The notes beneath the pieces are model-generated. The model was not told the origin of the DNA. It saw only the letters and a program-made list of their open reading frames with translations, and searched no databases. The position numbers were made by a program, and so were the translations under genes. Below, piece by piece: positions 19,533 through 29,080 of a stretch of 64,000 nucleotides of DNA. The DNA is taken from positions 1,426,001 to 1,490,000 of the forward strand of contig NZ_AP022871.1 in the NCBI RefSeq assembly GCF_011764565.1, read 5' to 3'. The stretch comes from Phytohabitans suffuscus. Lineage in GTDB: Bacteria; Actinomycetota; Actinomycetes; Mycobacteriales; Micromonosporaceae. Position 1 is the stretch's first letter; every line of letters starts with the position of its first letter.

Positions 19533-19604
19533 CGTTCGAACACACGGCGCCGTTCGAAGAGACGGCGCCGTTCGAAGAGACGGCGCCGTTCGAACACGTG
19601 CGCG
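19533..19604 (+). repeat. Four 18-bp tandem repeats with TTCGAA palindromes
   Basis: Units at 19533, 19551, 19569 and 19587 all begin CGTTCGAA. The two middle units are identical (CGTTCGAAGAGACGGCGC); the outer ones carry ACAC in place of AGAG. Each holds TTCGAA, and GGCGCC occurs at unit junctions. The array starts 10 nt after the trpD stop and 100 nt before the next gene. It could be a regulator-binding array or a transcription-end structure. Confidence 0.85.
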
Positions 19605-19706
19605 ACACGCCGGGCCGGCTCCGACGCCCGGCGCTCAGGTCGTGGCAGCGTGGAAACGACACGGCGAGACCCGCAACGCCAGACGGTCGTAGCAGAGGAG
19701 AGACCC

Positions 19707-19907
19707 GTGCGAGAGATGCATTGCGCCATCTGTCAGGCCGAGATGCCCTTTGAGGCCGCGCCCGCCGAAGACGAGAGCGCCGACGAGTTCCCCGAGCTGC
19801 TGTGCACCGGCTGCGGCACGGCCGTGGTGGTCGCACCCTTCACCCTGCGGGTCTGGCTGCGCCACCGCGGCACCGCGATCGCCCCGCAGCAGCGCCGCGC
19901 CGCCTGA
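19707..19907 (+). CDS. Small zinc-ribbon protein
   Basis: 66-aa protein, mostly a metal-binding knuckle pair: HCAICQAEM near the N-terminus and CTGCGTAVV about 27 residues later, giving CxxC-x27-CxxC. The linker is acidic, the C-terminus basic. The start is GTG 19707 with GAGGAGAG just upstream. No named family is recognised; such proteins commonly bind zinc. It precedes the unknown gene at 19933 by 25 bp and is likely co-transcribed with it. Confidence 0.7.
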   Translation: MREMHCAICQAEMPFEAAPAEDESADEFPELLCTGCGTAVVVAPFTLRVWLRHRGTAIAPQQRRAA

Positions 19908-19932
19908 CGCCATATCCCGGACGCCATATCCG

Positions 19933-20682
19933 GTGGACCTGCTGCGCCGCTGGCGCGAAGACCGCTTCGTGCGCCCCTCGCCCAGCGACCCGCGTGTGCT
20001 GGCCGCGATCGAGGCCCGCATGTGGCAGCTGCTCCCCGCGGACGTCGAGGGCGTGGAGCTCTCCCCCGTCGTGCCGCTGGGCACCTGCGCGGCGGTCACC
20101 CCGCAGAGCCAGGACCGGGTCGTCTCGACCGTACGCACGGCCGAGGTGCTCAGCGACTCCACCAACGCACTCGCGGTCGAGGCCGCCGACCGCCGCCGGC
20201 GCCAGCCCGCCGGCGGCGAGGTGCACCTGGCCGCCGGCCACCGGATGCTGCGGGCGCAGCGCTTCCCCGCCGGCTTCGGCTCGCACTTCCGCCTCTTCGC
20301 GCTGGTCTCCAGCGCCCGCGACACCGGCTCCGGCACCACCCAGGCGCGCCTGCTGATCCGCCACCTGCGCTTCTGGCGGAGCGTCCTGCCCGCCGGGGCC
20401 GCCCCGCGCCTGCTGTACACCGTCTTCGACAGCCCGGTGCTGCGCGAACGCGTCGAGGACACGGTGCGCCCGGCGGTCCCGGTCACCGAGCAGCCGGAGC
20501 GCGGGCACGGGCGCGGCTACTACGTCGAAGCCGCCCTCCGGATCGTCGCCGGCGGCGGCGAGATCGGAGACGGCGGCTTCACCACGTGGACCGCCCAGAT
20601 CATGGGCGACGCCAAGGAACGCTGCCTGGTCTCCTGCGTCTCCACCGAACGCCTGGCCGCCCTCGGCGCCCAGGTCCCCTAG
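19933..20682 (+). CDS. Conserved-looking protein of unknown function
   Basis: 249 aa, no signal peptide or membrane helix visible. It begins MDLLRRWREDRFVRPSPSD and includes SPVVPLGTCAAVTPQSQDRV, GFGSHFRLFALVSSARDTGS and a Gly-rich C-terminal segment (GRGYYVEAALRIVAGGGEIG). The pattern of Arg, Gly and aromatic motifs faintly recalls class II aminoacyl-tRNA-synthetase-like cores, but I cannot assign it. The start GTG 19933 is uncertain: no clear ribosome site, and the direct repeat GACGCCATATCC just precedes it. It ends immediately beside the convergent ctaF stop with no gap. Confidence 0.65.
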   Translation: MDLLRRWREDRFVRPSPSDPRVLAAIEARMWQLLPADVEGVELSPVVPLGTCAAVTPQSQDRVVSTVRTAEVLSDSTNALAVEAADRRRRQPAGGEVHLAAGHRMLRAQRFPAGFGSHFRLFALVSSARDTGSGTTQARLLIRHLRFWRSVLPAGAAPRLLYTVFDSPVLRERVEDTVRPAVPVTEQPERGHGRGYYVEAALRIVAGGGEIGDGGFTTWTAQIMGDAKERCLVSCVSTERLAALGAQVP

Positions 20683-21105
20683 CTAGTGCTCGGCGGTGCG
20701 GCGGGTGCCGGTGTAGTACTCGAACAGCAGGCCGCAGGTCGCGAACGTCACCGCGATCAGGCCGGCGGCGAGCAGCCAGACCATCCAGAACACCAGGCCC
20801 AGGCCGGCCACGGTCGCGGCCAGCGCCAGGCCGAACGGCCAGTAGCTGCCCGGACTGAAGAAGCCGACCTCGCCGGCGCCCTCGGAGATCTCGGCGTCGG
20901 TGCGATCCTCCGGGCGCGGGTCGATGCGGCGGGAGACGAACCAGAAGAAGCCGCCGCACATCGTGGTCAGCAGGCCGGAGAGCAGGAGGGCGATGGTGCC
21001 CACCCAGTCGATGCCGATCTCGTACCAGGTCCACCAGGCGTAGACCGCGCAGGCGACGAACAGGAACACCGACACTACGCCGAAGATCTTGTATTCAGTC
21101 TTCAT
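20683..21105 (-). CDS. ctaF: Cytochrome c oxidase subunit IV, actinobacterial type
   Basis: 140-aa membrane subunit of the actinobacterial aa3 oxidase. Four hydrophobic helices are visible: IFGVVSVFLFVACAVYAWW, WVGTIALLLSGLLTTMCGGF, WPFGLALAATVAGLGLVFW and LLAAGLIAVTFATCGLLFEY. The intervening SRRIDPRPEDRTDAEI and GEVGFFSPGSYWPF segments are typical of the family. It lies 9 bp downstream of ctaC and belongs to its operon. In many actinobacteria ctaD stands nearby; here it does not. Confidence 0.9.
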   Translation of the reverse strand: MKTEYKIFGVVSVFLFVACAVYAWWTWYEIGIDWVGTIALLLSGLLTTMCGGFFWFVSRRIDPRPEDRTDAEISEGAGEVGFFSPGSYWPFGLALAATVAGLGLVFWMVWLLAAGLIAVTFATCGLLFEYYTGTRRTAEH

Positions 21106-21114
21106 CGCGCAGCC

Positions 21115-22026
21115 TCACTCTCCGCCGGCCGGGTTGAAGTTGGAGACCGCGCGCTTGGTGTCGAACGGCTCGGTCGTGGTCGCCAGCGGCGCCTCACCGA
21201 TCGCCGCCAGTGCCTCCTGCGTCGTGGCACCGTCTCGCTTGGCCTGCAGGAACCGCTCGAAGTCGTCCTGCGACACGGCGCGCAGCTCGAAGTTCATCAT
21301 CGAGTGGTACGTGCCGCACAGCTCGGCGCACCGCCCGACGTACGCGCCCTCCTGGTCGATGCTCTCGACCTCGAAGACGTTGCGCACGTTGCCGGGGAAG
21401 ACGTCGCGCTTGAAGAGCAGCTCGGGCACCCAGAACGAGTGGATGACGTCCTTGCTGGTCTCCTCGAAGCGGATCCGCCGGCCGGTCGGCAGCACCAGCA
21501 CCGGGATCACATCGCTCGAACCGAGCGTGGACGCGACCGTGTTGGCGTCTTCACCGATGCCGTCGCGGTAGTTGAACTGCCAGTTCCACTTGAAGGCGAC
21601 GACCTCGACGGTGACCGTGTTGGGGTCGTTCCTGACCTTGTCGACGTCCGTCTGGACGACCGCCGTGTAGTAGAAGAGCACGCACACGACCAGGATCGGA
21701 GCGATCGTGTACAGGAACTCCATCGGCATGTTGTAGCGGGTCTGCACCGGCAGCTGGTCGCCCCGCTTGCGGTAGCGCACCACGCACCAGAAGATCAGGC
21801 CCCAGACCAGGGCGCCGACGGCCAGAGCCGCGATGACCGAGCCGATCCACAGGTTGTACATGCGGTTGGCCTGCGGCGTGACGCCACCCTCCGGCCAGCC
21901 GAACCCGCCGAACGTCGAGCCGACGTCACAGCCCCCCAGCAGGGTCACCAGTGCCAGAGCGCCGGCGCCGAGCCCGACGAACCGGGCCAGCCGGCCCGTC
22001 CTGCCGTGCGCACCCCTTGCGATCAC
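21115..22026 (-). CDS. ctaC: Cytochrome c oxidase subunit II (CuA)
   Basis: 303-aa subunit that accepts electrons from QcrC through the binuclear CuA centre. The N-terminus is a lipoprotein-type signal (FVGLGAGALALVTLLGGCDV), followed by two membrane helices (LWIGSVIAALAVGALVWGLI and MEFLYTIAPILVVCVLFYY). The CuA site is complete: CAELCGTYHSMM near the C-terminus, with an upstream His in DVIHSFWVPEL, and KWNWQFNY is the aromatic electron-entry region. I chose GTG 22026 because AGGGAGG stands 9 nt upstream and it yields a clean signal peptide; the frame is open further upstream. It is divergent from the cysteine desulfurase gene. Confidence 0.92.
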   Translation of the reverse strand: MIARGAHGRTGRLARFVGLGAGALALVTLLGGCDVGSTFGGFGWPEGGVTPQANRMYNLWIGSVIAALAVGALVWGLIFWCVVRYRKRGDQLPVQTRYNMPMEFLYTIAPILVVCVLFYYTAVVQTDVDKVRNDPNTVTVEVVAFKWNWQFNYRDGIGEDANTVASTLGSSDVIPVLVLPTGRRIRFEETSKDVIHSFWVPELLFKRDVFPGNVRNVFEVESIDQEGAYVGRCAELCGTYHSMMNFELRAVSQDDFERFLQAKRDGATTQEALAAIGEAPLATTTEPFDTKRAVSNFNPAGGE

Positions 22027-22046
22027 CTGGTCCTGCCTCCCTAGCG

Positions 22047-22069
22047 GTGCCGTAGCGAGCAAACGGCAC
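22047..22069 (-). promoter_or_regulatory. Inverted repeat just upstream of ctaC
   Basis: GTGCCGT (22047-22053) and ACGGCAC (22063-22069) form a perfect 7-bp inverted repeat with a 9-nt spacer, close to the ctaC ribosome site. It may be an operator or a leader-RNA hairpin. A possible minus-strand -10 box (TAATGT) lies just upstream. Confidence 0.35.
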
Positions 22070-22109
22070 ATTACTCGACCATGCATCTACTACACGTCGT
22101 GGGGGTGGG

Positions 22110-22115
22110 TAGCGT
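22110..22115 (+). promoter_or_regulatory. Candidate -10 box (TAGCGT) for leaderless desulfurase mRNA
   Basis: TAGCGT stands 7 nt before ATG 22123, the same spacing as at several other genes here. Confidence 0.4.
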
Positions 22116-22122
22116 CGCTGGC

Positions 22123-24512
<2,390 letters not shown>

Positions 24513-24531
24513 TCACCATCTGGACACGAAA

Positions 24532-24558
24532 CGGGGCCACCCGCAGTGGGTGGCCCCG
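24532..24558 (-). terminator. Terminator hairpin downstream of erpA
   Basis: CGGGGCCACCC and GGGTGGCCCCG pair perfectly (11 bp) around a 5-nt loop, 16 nt after the erpA stop. No U-tract is visible. Confidence 0.6.
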
Positions 24559-24574
24559 GTCCGGAACGGTCAGA

Positions 24575-24943
24575 TCAGTGGAACGAGTCGCCGCAGGCGC
24601 AGGAGCCCTGCGCGTTGGGGTTGTCGATCGTGAAGCCCTGGGCGTCGATCCGGTCGGCGAAGTCGATGGTCGCGCCGGACAGGTAGGGCGCGCTCATCCG
24701 GTCGACGACGACCTCGACACCGTCGAAGTCGCTGACCACGTCACCGTCGAGCGAGCGCTCGTCGAAGAAGAGCTGGTAGCGCAGGCCCGAACAGCCACCC
24801 GGCTGCACGGCGACCCGCAGCCGCAGGTCGTCACGGCCTTCCTGCTCGATCAGGGCCTTGACCTTCTGCGCCGCGACGTCGGTGAGGACAACGGTGGTCG
24901 GGGCCTTGGCCTCGGTCGACTCGGTCTGCGTCGGAGTGGTCAC
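24575..24943 (-). CDS. erpA: Iron-sulfur cluster insertion protein, ErpA/HesB family
   Basis: 122-aa A-type carrier that delivers Fe-S clusters to apoproteins. The three conserved Cys are seen in QPGGCSGLRYQL and at the C-terminus in GSCACGDSFH. The core LTDVAAQKVKALIEQEGRDD is typical. The Gln-rich/acidic N-terminal 15 residues are a variable extension. It stands alone with its own hairpin terminator, between adoK and the MarR regulator; the QcrA Rieske protein and NadA in this window are possible clients in the cell, but that is only a general inference. Confidence 0.92.
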   Translation of the reverse strand: MTTPTQTESTEAKAPTTVVLTDVAAQKVKALIEQEGRDDLRLRVAVQPGGCSGLRYQLFFDERSLDGDVVSDFDGVEVVVDRMSAPYLSGATIDFADRIDAQGFTIDNPNAQGSCACGDSFH

Positions 24944-25060
24944 TTGGAAGTCTCCCTGTGCCGGTGCGGATGGTTCGGGTACTTATCAGGCAACGCTAGC
25001 CCGCTGGCCGGCGATTCCCAATGGACTGTCAATCGAGTTTAGGTGACTCTTCACCCTGGA

Positions 25061-25438
25061 TCACCCACTCGCCAGAATCTGCGTGAGAACAGCGCGCTGC
25101 GTCGGTCGGGCGGCCTCCTGGCGGCGCCGGCCCTCCTCCGTGAGTGTGACGAAGACCCCTCGCCGGTCCTGCTCGCACAGGGCCCGGCAGACGAGGCCGC
25201 CACGCTCCAGCCGGGCGACCGCCCGGGAGAGCGCGCTCTGGCTGAGATGGACCTGCTCGCCGAGCTCCTGCATGCGGAGCTGGCACTCCGCCGCCCCGGC
25301 CAGCCGGTCGATCACCTCGAACTCGCTCATGCCCAGCCCGTGCCGCTCCTGAAGCTCGCGCTCCAGCGCGCAGGAGGCGTCGTGGTAGCGCTGGGCCAGC
25401 TCACGCCAGGCCAGCACGACGCCGGGTTGCTCGGACAC
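25061..25438 (-). CDS. MarR-family transcriptional regulator
   Basis: 125-aa winged-helix repressor-type protein. The helix-turn-helix is EQVHLSQSALSRAVARLE, followed by the wing LCEQDRRGVFVTLTEEGRRR with the conserved D-x-R. N-terminal helices (VVLAWRELAQRYHDASCALE) make the dimer interface. It is slightly short compared with the usual 140-150 aa, ending right after QILASG. It is divergent from a decayed MFS exporter gene, and two inverted repeats lie between them, the usual layout for a MarR regulator of a drug-efflux gene. Confidence 0.88.
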   Translation of the reverse strand: MSEQPGVVLAWRELAQRYHDASCALERELQERHGLGMSEFEVIDRLAGAAECQLRMQELGEQVHLSQSALSRAVARLERGGLVCRALCEQDRRGVFVTLTEEGRRRQEAARPTQRAVLTQILASG

Positions 25439-25454
25439 GCCGGCAGCTTACCAG

Positions 25455-25501
25455 ATGTGTGTTGACACATAATTTGCTTGTGCATTAGATGCATGCGCAC
25501 A
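25455..25501 (+). promoter_or_regulatory. Divergent promoter/operator region of marR and MFS gene
   Basis: Two perfect inverted repeats: ATGTGT-N4-ACACAT (25455-25470), and TGCAT-N3-ATGCA (25481-25493) nested within TGTGC...GCACA (25479-25501). TTGACA (25462-25467) overlaps the first repeat and is 17-18 nt from a weak -10 (TTAGAT/TAGATG). The stretch is strikingly AT-rich for this genome. MarR dimers commonly bind such palindromes; which gene the promoter serves is inferred. Confidence 0.6.
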
Positions 25502-25513
25502 TAGTTTCCCGCC

Positions 25514-26490
25514 ATGGCTTCTACCGCGACGCCCCCTGTCCCCGAGCCCGTTGCCGAGGAGATACAGCCGCGGCAGGCGCGCTGGACTCCCCGCCTCTGG
25601 GGACGCTCCTCGTGCTCTGCGGCGCGCTCTTCCTCGACGGCCTCGACGTCTCGATGGTCGGCGTGGCCCTCCCGTCCATCCAGGCCGACCTCGGCCTCTC
25701 GAACTCCACCCTCCAGTGGGTGGTCAGCGGGTACGTGTTGGGCTACGGCGGGCTCGCCGTGCTGTTCGCCGGTATCCGGCTCATCCCGCCGGACGGCGGC
25801 CCGCACGCGGCGCGGCCGGAGAAGGCGGAGCGGGGGTACGACCTGTTCGGCGCGGCGACCGTCACGACCGCGCTCCTGCTGCTCGTGTACACGGTCGTGG
25901 AGGCGCCCTCGGCCGGGTGGCTCTCGGCCCGCACGGTCGGCTCGTACGTCGGCTTCCAGTTCCTCGGCGCGCAGTACACGCAGGTGGTGCTCGGCTGGTC
26001 CCCGCTGGCGATGGCGATGGCGTTCCTGCCCGGCGGGTTGATCGTGGCCTTCGGGGGGCCACGAACCGCCCGCCTGGTCAACCGCTTCGGCACCGGACGC
26101 GTGGTGGCGGCCGGGCTCGTCTCGTTCATGGCCGCGTACCTGCTGTTTCTGCGGATCGACGGTGAGCCGCGGTACGCCGGTGTGATCCTGCCCACGATGC
26201 TGCTGCTCGGCCTCGGCTTCGCGCTGGCCTACCCGTCGCTCAACATCCAGGCCACGGCCGGCGTGGCGGACGACGAGCAGGGGCTGGCCTCCGGGCTGGT
26301 ACAGGCGTCGTTCCAGGTCGGCGGCGCGATCGTGCTCGCCGGCGTGACCGCCGTGATCGCCACCGCCGAGCCGGCACGGGGCACGGTCCCGGACTCGTTC
26401 TACCCGGCGATCTGGCTCGTCACCGCGACAGCCGCGTTCGGCCTGGCCGTGACCCTCCTGACCCTCCCCCGCTCCCGCTCCCGCGCCTGA
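25514..26490 (+). pseudogene. Decayed MFS drug exporter (DHA2 type)
   Basis: Remnant of a multidrug major-facilitator transporter. A GGGG run at 25599-25602 lacks one base: the first frame reads TPRLWG and the next continues TLLVLCGALFLDGLDVSMVG. After GYVLGYGGLAVLFAG the sequence jumps straight to IRLIPPDGG, losing roughly 110 residues that normally hold several helices. After SARTVGS it jumps to YVGFQFL, losing another segment of about 45 residues. The corrected product would be 325 aa against about 470 in the family. The frameshift may be a sequence error, but the two internal in-frame deletions cannot be explained that way, so transport function is doubtful. It ends at a strong hairpin. 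Confidence 0.75.
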
Positions 26491-26498
26491 CTCACGGT

Positions 26499-26546
26499 GT
26501 CGATCAGGGAGTTGGTACGGCGACCCCCACCAGCTCCCTGATCGAC
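26499..26546. terminator. Bidirectional terminator hairpin
   Basis: An 18-bp stem: GTCGATCAGGGAGTTGGT (26499-26516) pairs with ACCAGCTCCCTGATCGAC (26529-26546) with one G-T pair and a 12-nt loop. It lies between the convergent MFS remnant and glycerate kinase genes, so it can serve both. Confidence 0.75.
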
Positions 26547-26554
26547 CGCCGGGG

Positions 26555-27669
26555 TCAGCGGCTCCACTGGGGGCCAGGTGAGTGGCGAGGGTTCGGAGAC
26601 CTTCGGCGGGGCGGGACATCGCCTCCTCCTGGCTGCCGAGGTGGTCGGTCAGGGACCAGGACCCGGTCACGCCCGCGGCGGCGGCCTCGCGGCGGCCGGC
26701 GCTCACCTGGCCGGCCAGCACCAGGCAGGGCAGGCCGCGGTCGCGGGCCGCGCCGGCCACGCCGGCCACGACCTTGCCGCGCAGGGACTGGAAGTCGAAG
26801 GAGCCCTCGCCGGTGATCACCAGGTCGGCGTCGTCGAACGCGGCGTCCAGGCCGATCAGGCGGTTGACCAGCGCGATACCCGACTCGCACCGGCCGCCCA
26901 GCGCCAGGACCGCGGCGCCCAGGCCACCGGCGGCGCCGGCACCCGGCCGGGCCGCGAGGCCGGGCGGGCAGGTGGGGAGCTTCTCCAGCACGCCGGCCCA
27001 CCGTTCCAGGGCGCTGTCCAGCAGCATGATGTCTTCGCGGGTGGCGCCCTTCTGCGGACCGTACACGTTCGACGCCCCGTGCAGGCCGGTCAGCGGGTTG
27101 TCCACGTCGGTCGCGGCGACGACCTCCACGTCGCGCAGCCGGGGCGCGTCGCCCAGCGCCGCCACCGCGACCAGGGCCGCCCCGCCGTAGGGCAGCGCGT
27201 ACCCCGACTCGTCCACCGGCGGTGCGCCCAGCGCGGCGAGCATGCCGGCGCCGCCGTCGTTCGTCGCGGAGCCGCCCAGCCCGACCACGACCGTGCGGGC
27301 GCCGTTCTCGACCGCGTGGGTGACGAGGATCCCCAGGCCGTACGAGGTGGCCCGGCGCACGTCACGCTCGGCGCGGTCGACGAGGTGCAGGCCGCACGCC
27401 TGGGCGCTCTCCACGTACGCGGTGTCGCCCACGACCAGCACCGACCCGCTCGCCGGGCGCCCCAGCGGGTCGACCGTCTCCACCGGCACCAGGCGCCCGG
27501 GCAGGGCCGCGGCCAGGACGTCCACGAAGCCCGGCCCGCCGTCCGACAGCGGGCGGCGCACGATCTCGTCGGTGGGCACGGCCGCGAGCCAGCCGTCGGC
27601 GACCGCGGCGACGACCTCCGGCGCGGAGAGCGTGCCGGCGAACTTGTCCGGGCAGATCAGTACGCGCAT
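26555..27669 (-). CDS. Glycerate kinase (frameshift at extreme C-terminus in this sequence)
   Basis: 371-aa enzyme (corrected) phosphorylating glycerate with ATP. It begins MRVLICPDKFAGTLSAPEV and includes RRPLSDGGPGFVDVL, VVGLGGSATNDGGAGML (the conserved Gly-rich active-site segment) and LVITGEGSFDFQSLRGK near the C-terminus. In the given sequence the frame passes the normal end and stays open far into the convergent gene. Adding one base to the GGGGG run at 26569-26573 gives a clean end (HLAPQWSR, stop at 26555). The ATG is divergent from nadA. Confidence 0.85.
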
Positions 27670-27700
27670 GAGTCCGCAGTGTGGCAGGACACAGCGCCGG

Positions 27701-27744
27701 ACCTGCACGCGGGCGCGAAATGACCTGCGCGCGGGCGCAAAATG
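27701..27744 (+). repeat. Two 22-bp tandem repeats at the nadA start
   Basis: Units 27701-27722 and 27723-27744 both begin ACCTGC and end AAATG, differing at two positions. The second unit overlaps the ATG at 27742. The array lies between divergent glycerate kinase and nadA genes and could be a paired operator. Confidence 0.7.
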
Positions 27745-28919
27745 GAGGGCGTGACTTCCACGTGGATCGAGCCGTCGAGCACCGGTGCCGCCCTCCTGCT
27801 GCTCGGCCGCGGCAGCGACCCGTCCGCCGAGAAGGGCGTCGACTGTCCCGGCGAGCTGCCCTCGCCGAGCGACCCCACGCTGGTCGAGCGGGCCCAGCGC
27901 GCCAAGGCCGCCCTCGGCGACCGGCTCTTCGTGCTGGGTCACCACTACCAGCGCGACGAGGTCATCCAGTTCGCCGACGTGACCGGTGACTCGTTCAAGC
28001 TGGCCCGCGAGGCGGCGGCCCGGCCCGAGGCGGAGTTCATCGTCTTCTGCGGCGTGCACTTCATGGCCGAGAGCGCCGACATCCTCACCTCCGAGGCGCA
28101 GAAGGTCGTGCTGCCCGACCTCGGCGCCGGCTGCTCGATGGCCGACATGGCCGCGCTCTCGCAGGTGGAGACCGCGTGGGAGCTGCTGGAAGACCTCGGC
28201 ATCGCCGGCTCCACGGTCCCGGTCACCTACATGAACTCCTCGGCCGACATCAAGGGCTTCGTCGGCCGCAACGGTGGTGTGGTCTGCACCTCGTCCAACG
28301 CCGAGCGGGCGCTGACCTGGGCGTTCGAGCGGGGTTCAAAGGTGCTCTTCCTTCCCGACCAGCACCTGGGGCGCAACACCGCCGTACTCGAGATGGGTTT
28401 TGATCTTGAGGATTGTGTCCTCTACGACCCGCACAAGCCCAACGGCGGCCTGACGCCCGAGCAGCTGCGCGACGCCAGGATGATCCTGTGGCGGGGGCAC
28501 TGCTCGGTGCACGGCCGCTTCACGCTGGGCTGCGTCGAAGAGGTGCGCGAGCGGGTGCCCGGCGTCAACGTCCTGGTGCACCCCGAGTGCCGCCACGAGG
28601 TGGTCACGGCCGCCGACCACGTCGGCTCGACCGAATACATCATCAGGACCGTCGAGGCCGCGCCGGCCGGTTCGTCGTGGGCGGTGGGGACCGAGCTCAA
28701 CCTGGTACGCCGTCTCGCGAACGCCCACCCCGACAAGCAGATCATGTTCCTGGACCGCAACGTCTGCTACTGCTCCACGATGAACCGCATCGACCTGCCC
28801 ACCTCGTGTGGGCGCTGGAGGAGCTGGCCGCCGGCCGCCTGGTCAACCAGATCACGGTCGACCCCGACACGGCACACCACGCGCGCGTCGCGCTTGACCA
28901 GATGCTCGCCCTGCCGTAA
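27742..28919 (+). CDS. nadA: Quinolinate synthase (one frameshift in this sequence)
   Basis: [4Fe-4S] enzyme condensing iminoaspartate with dihydroxyacetone phosphate to quinolinate in NAD synthesis; corrected length 392 aa. Visible motifs: FVLGHHYQRDEVIQFAD, DLGAGCSMADM (cluster Cys), VTYMNSSADIKGF, HPECRHEV and DRNVCYCSTMNRID. Just after NRIDLP the frame breaks at a CCC run (28798-28800); one added C restores LPHLVWALEELAAG and the stop at 28919. The start is ATG 27742 or GTG 27751; neither has a well-placed ribosome site. nadB and nadC are not adjacent. The break is probably a sequence error. Confidence 0.88.
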
Positions 28920-29080
28920 GGCCGCCCCTAACGCTGTGTAGCGCGACGTTTACGGTCTCCCCGTTTCGTGCCACCTCATGCGGTGTGCGCCCCTCTTGTC
29001 AGGTCACGGAGCGCTATGCTCCTCGGGCGGCAAGCGGGGGCAGAGTGTCGCGACAGGGGCCATCTGGTGGAGGTTGAGCG

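Noticed and set aside
25327..28059. A 910-codon minus-strand frame spanning glycerate kinase and the MFS gene
   Set aside because: Only the part from 27669 to about 26570 is glycerate kinase. The extension results from one missing base before the true stop at 26555.
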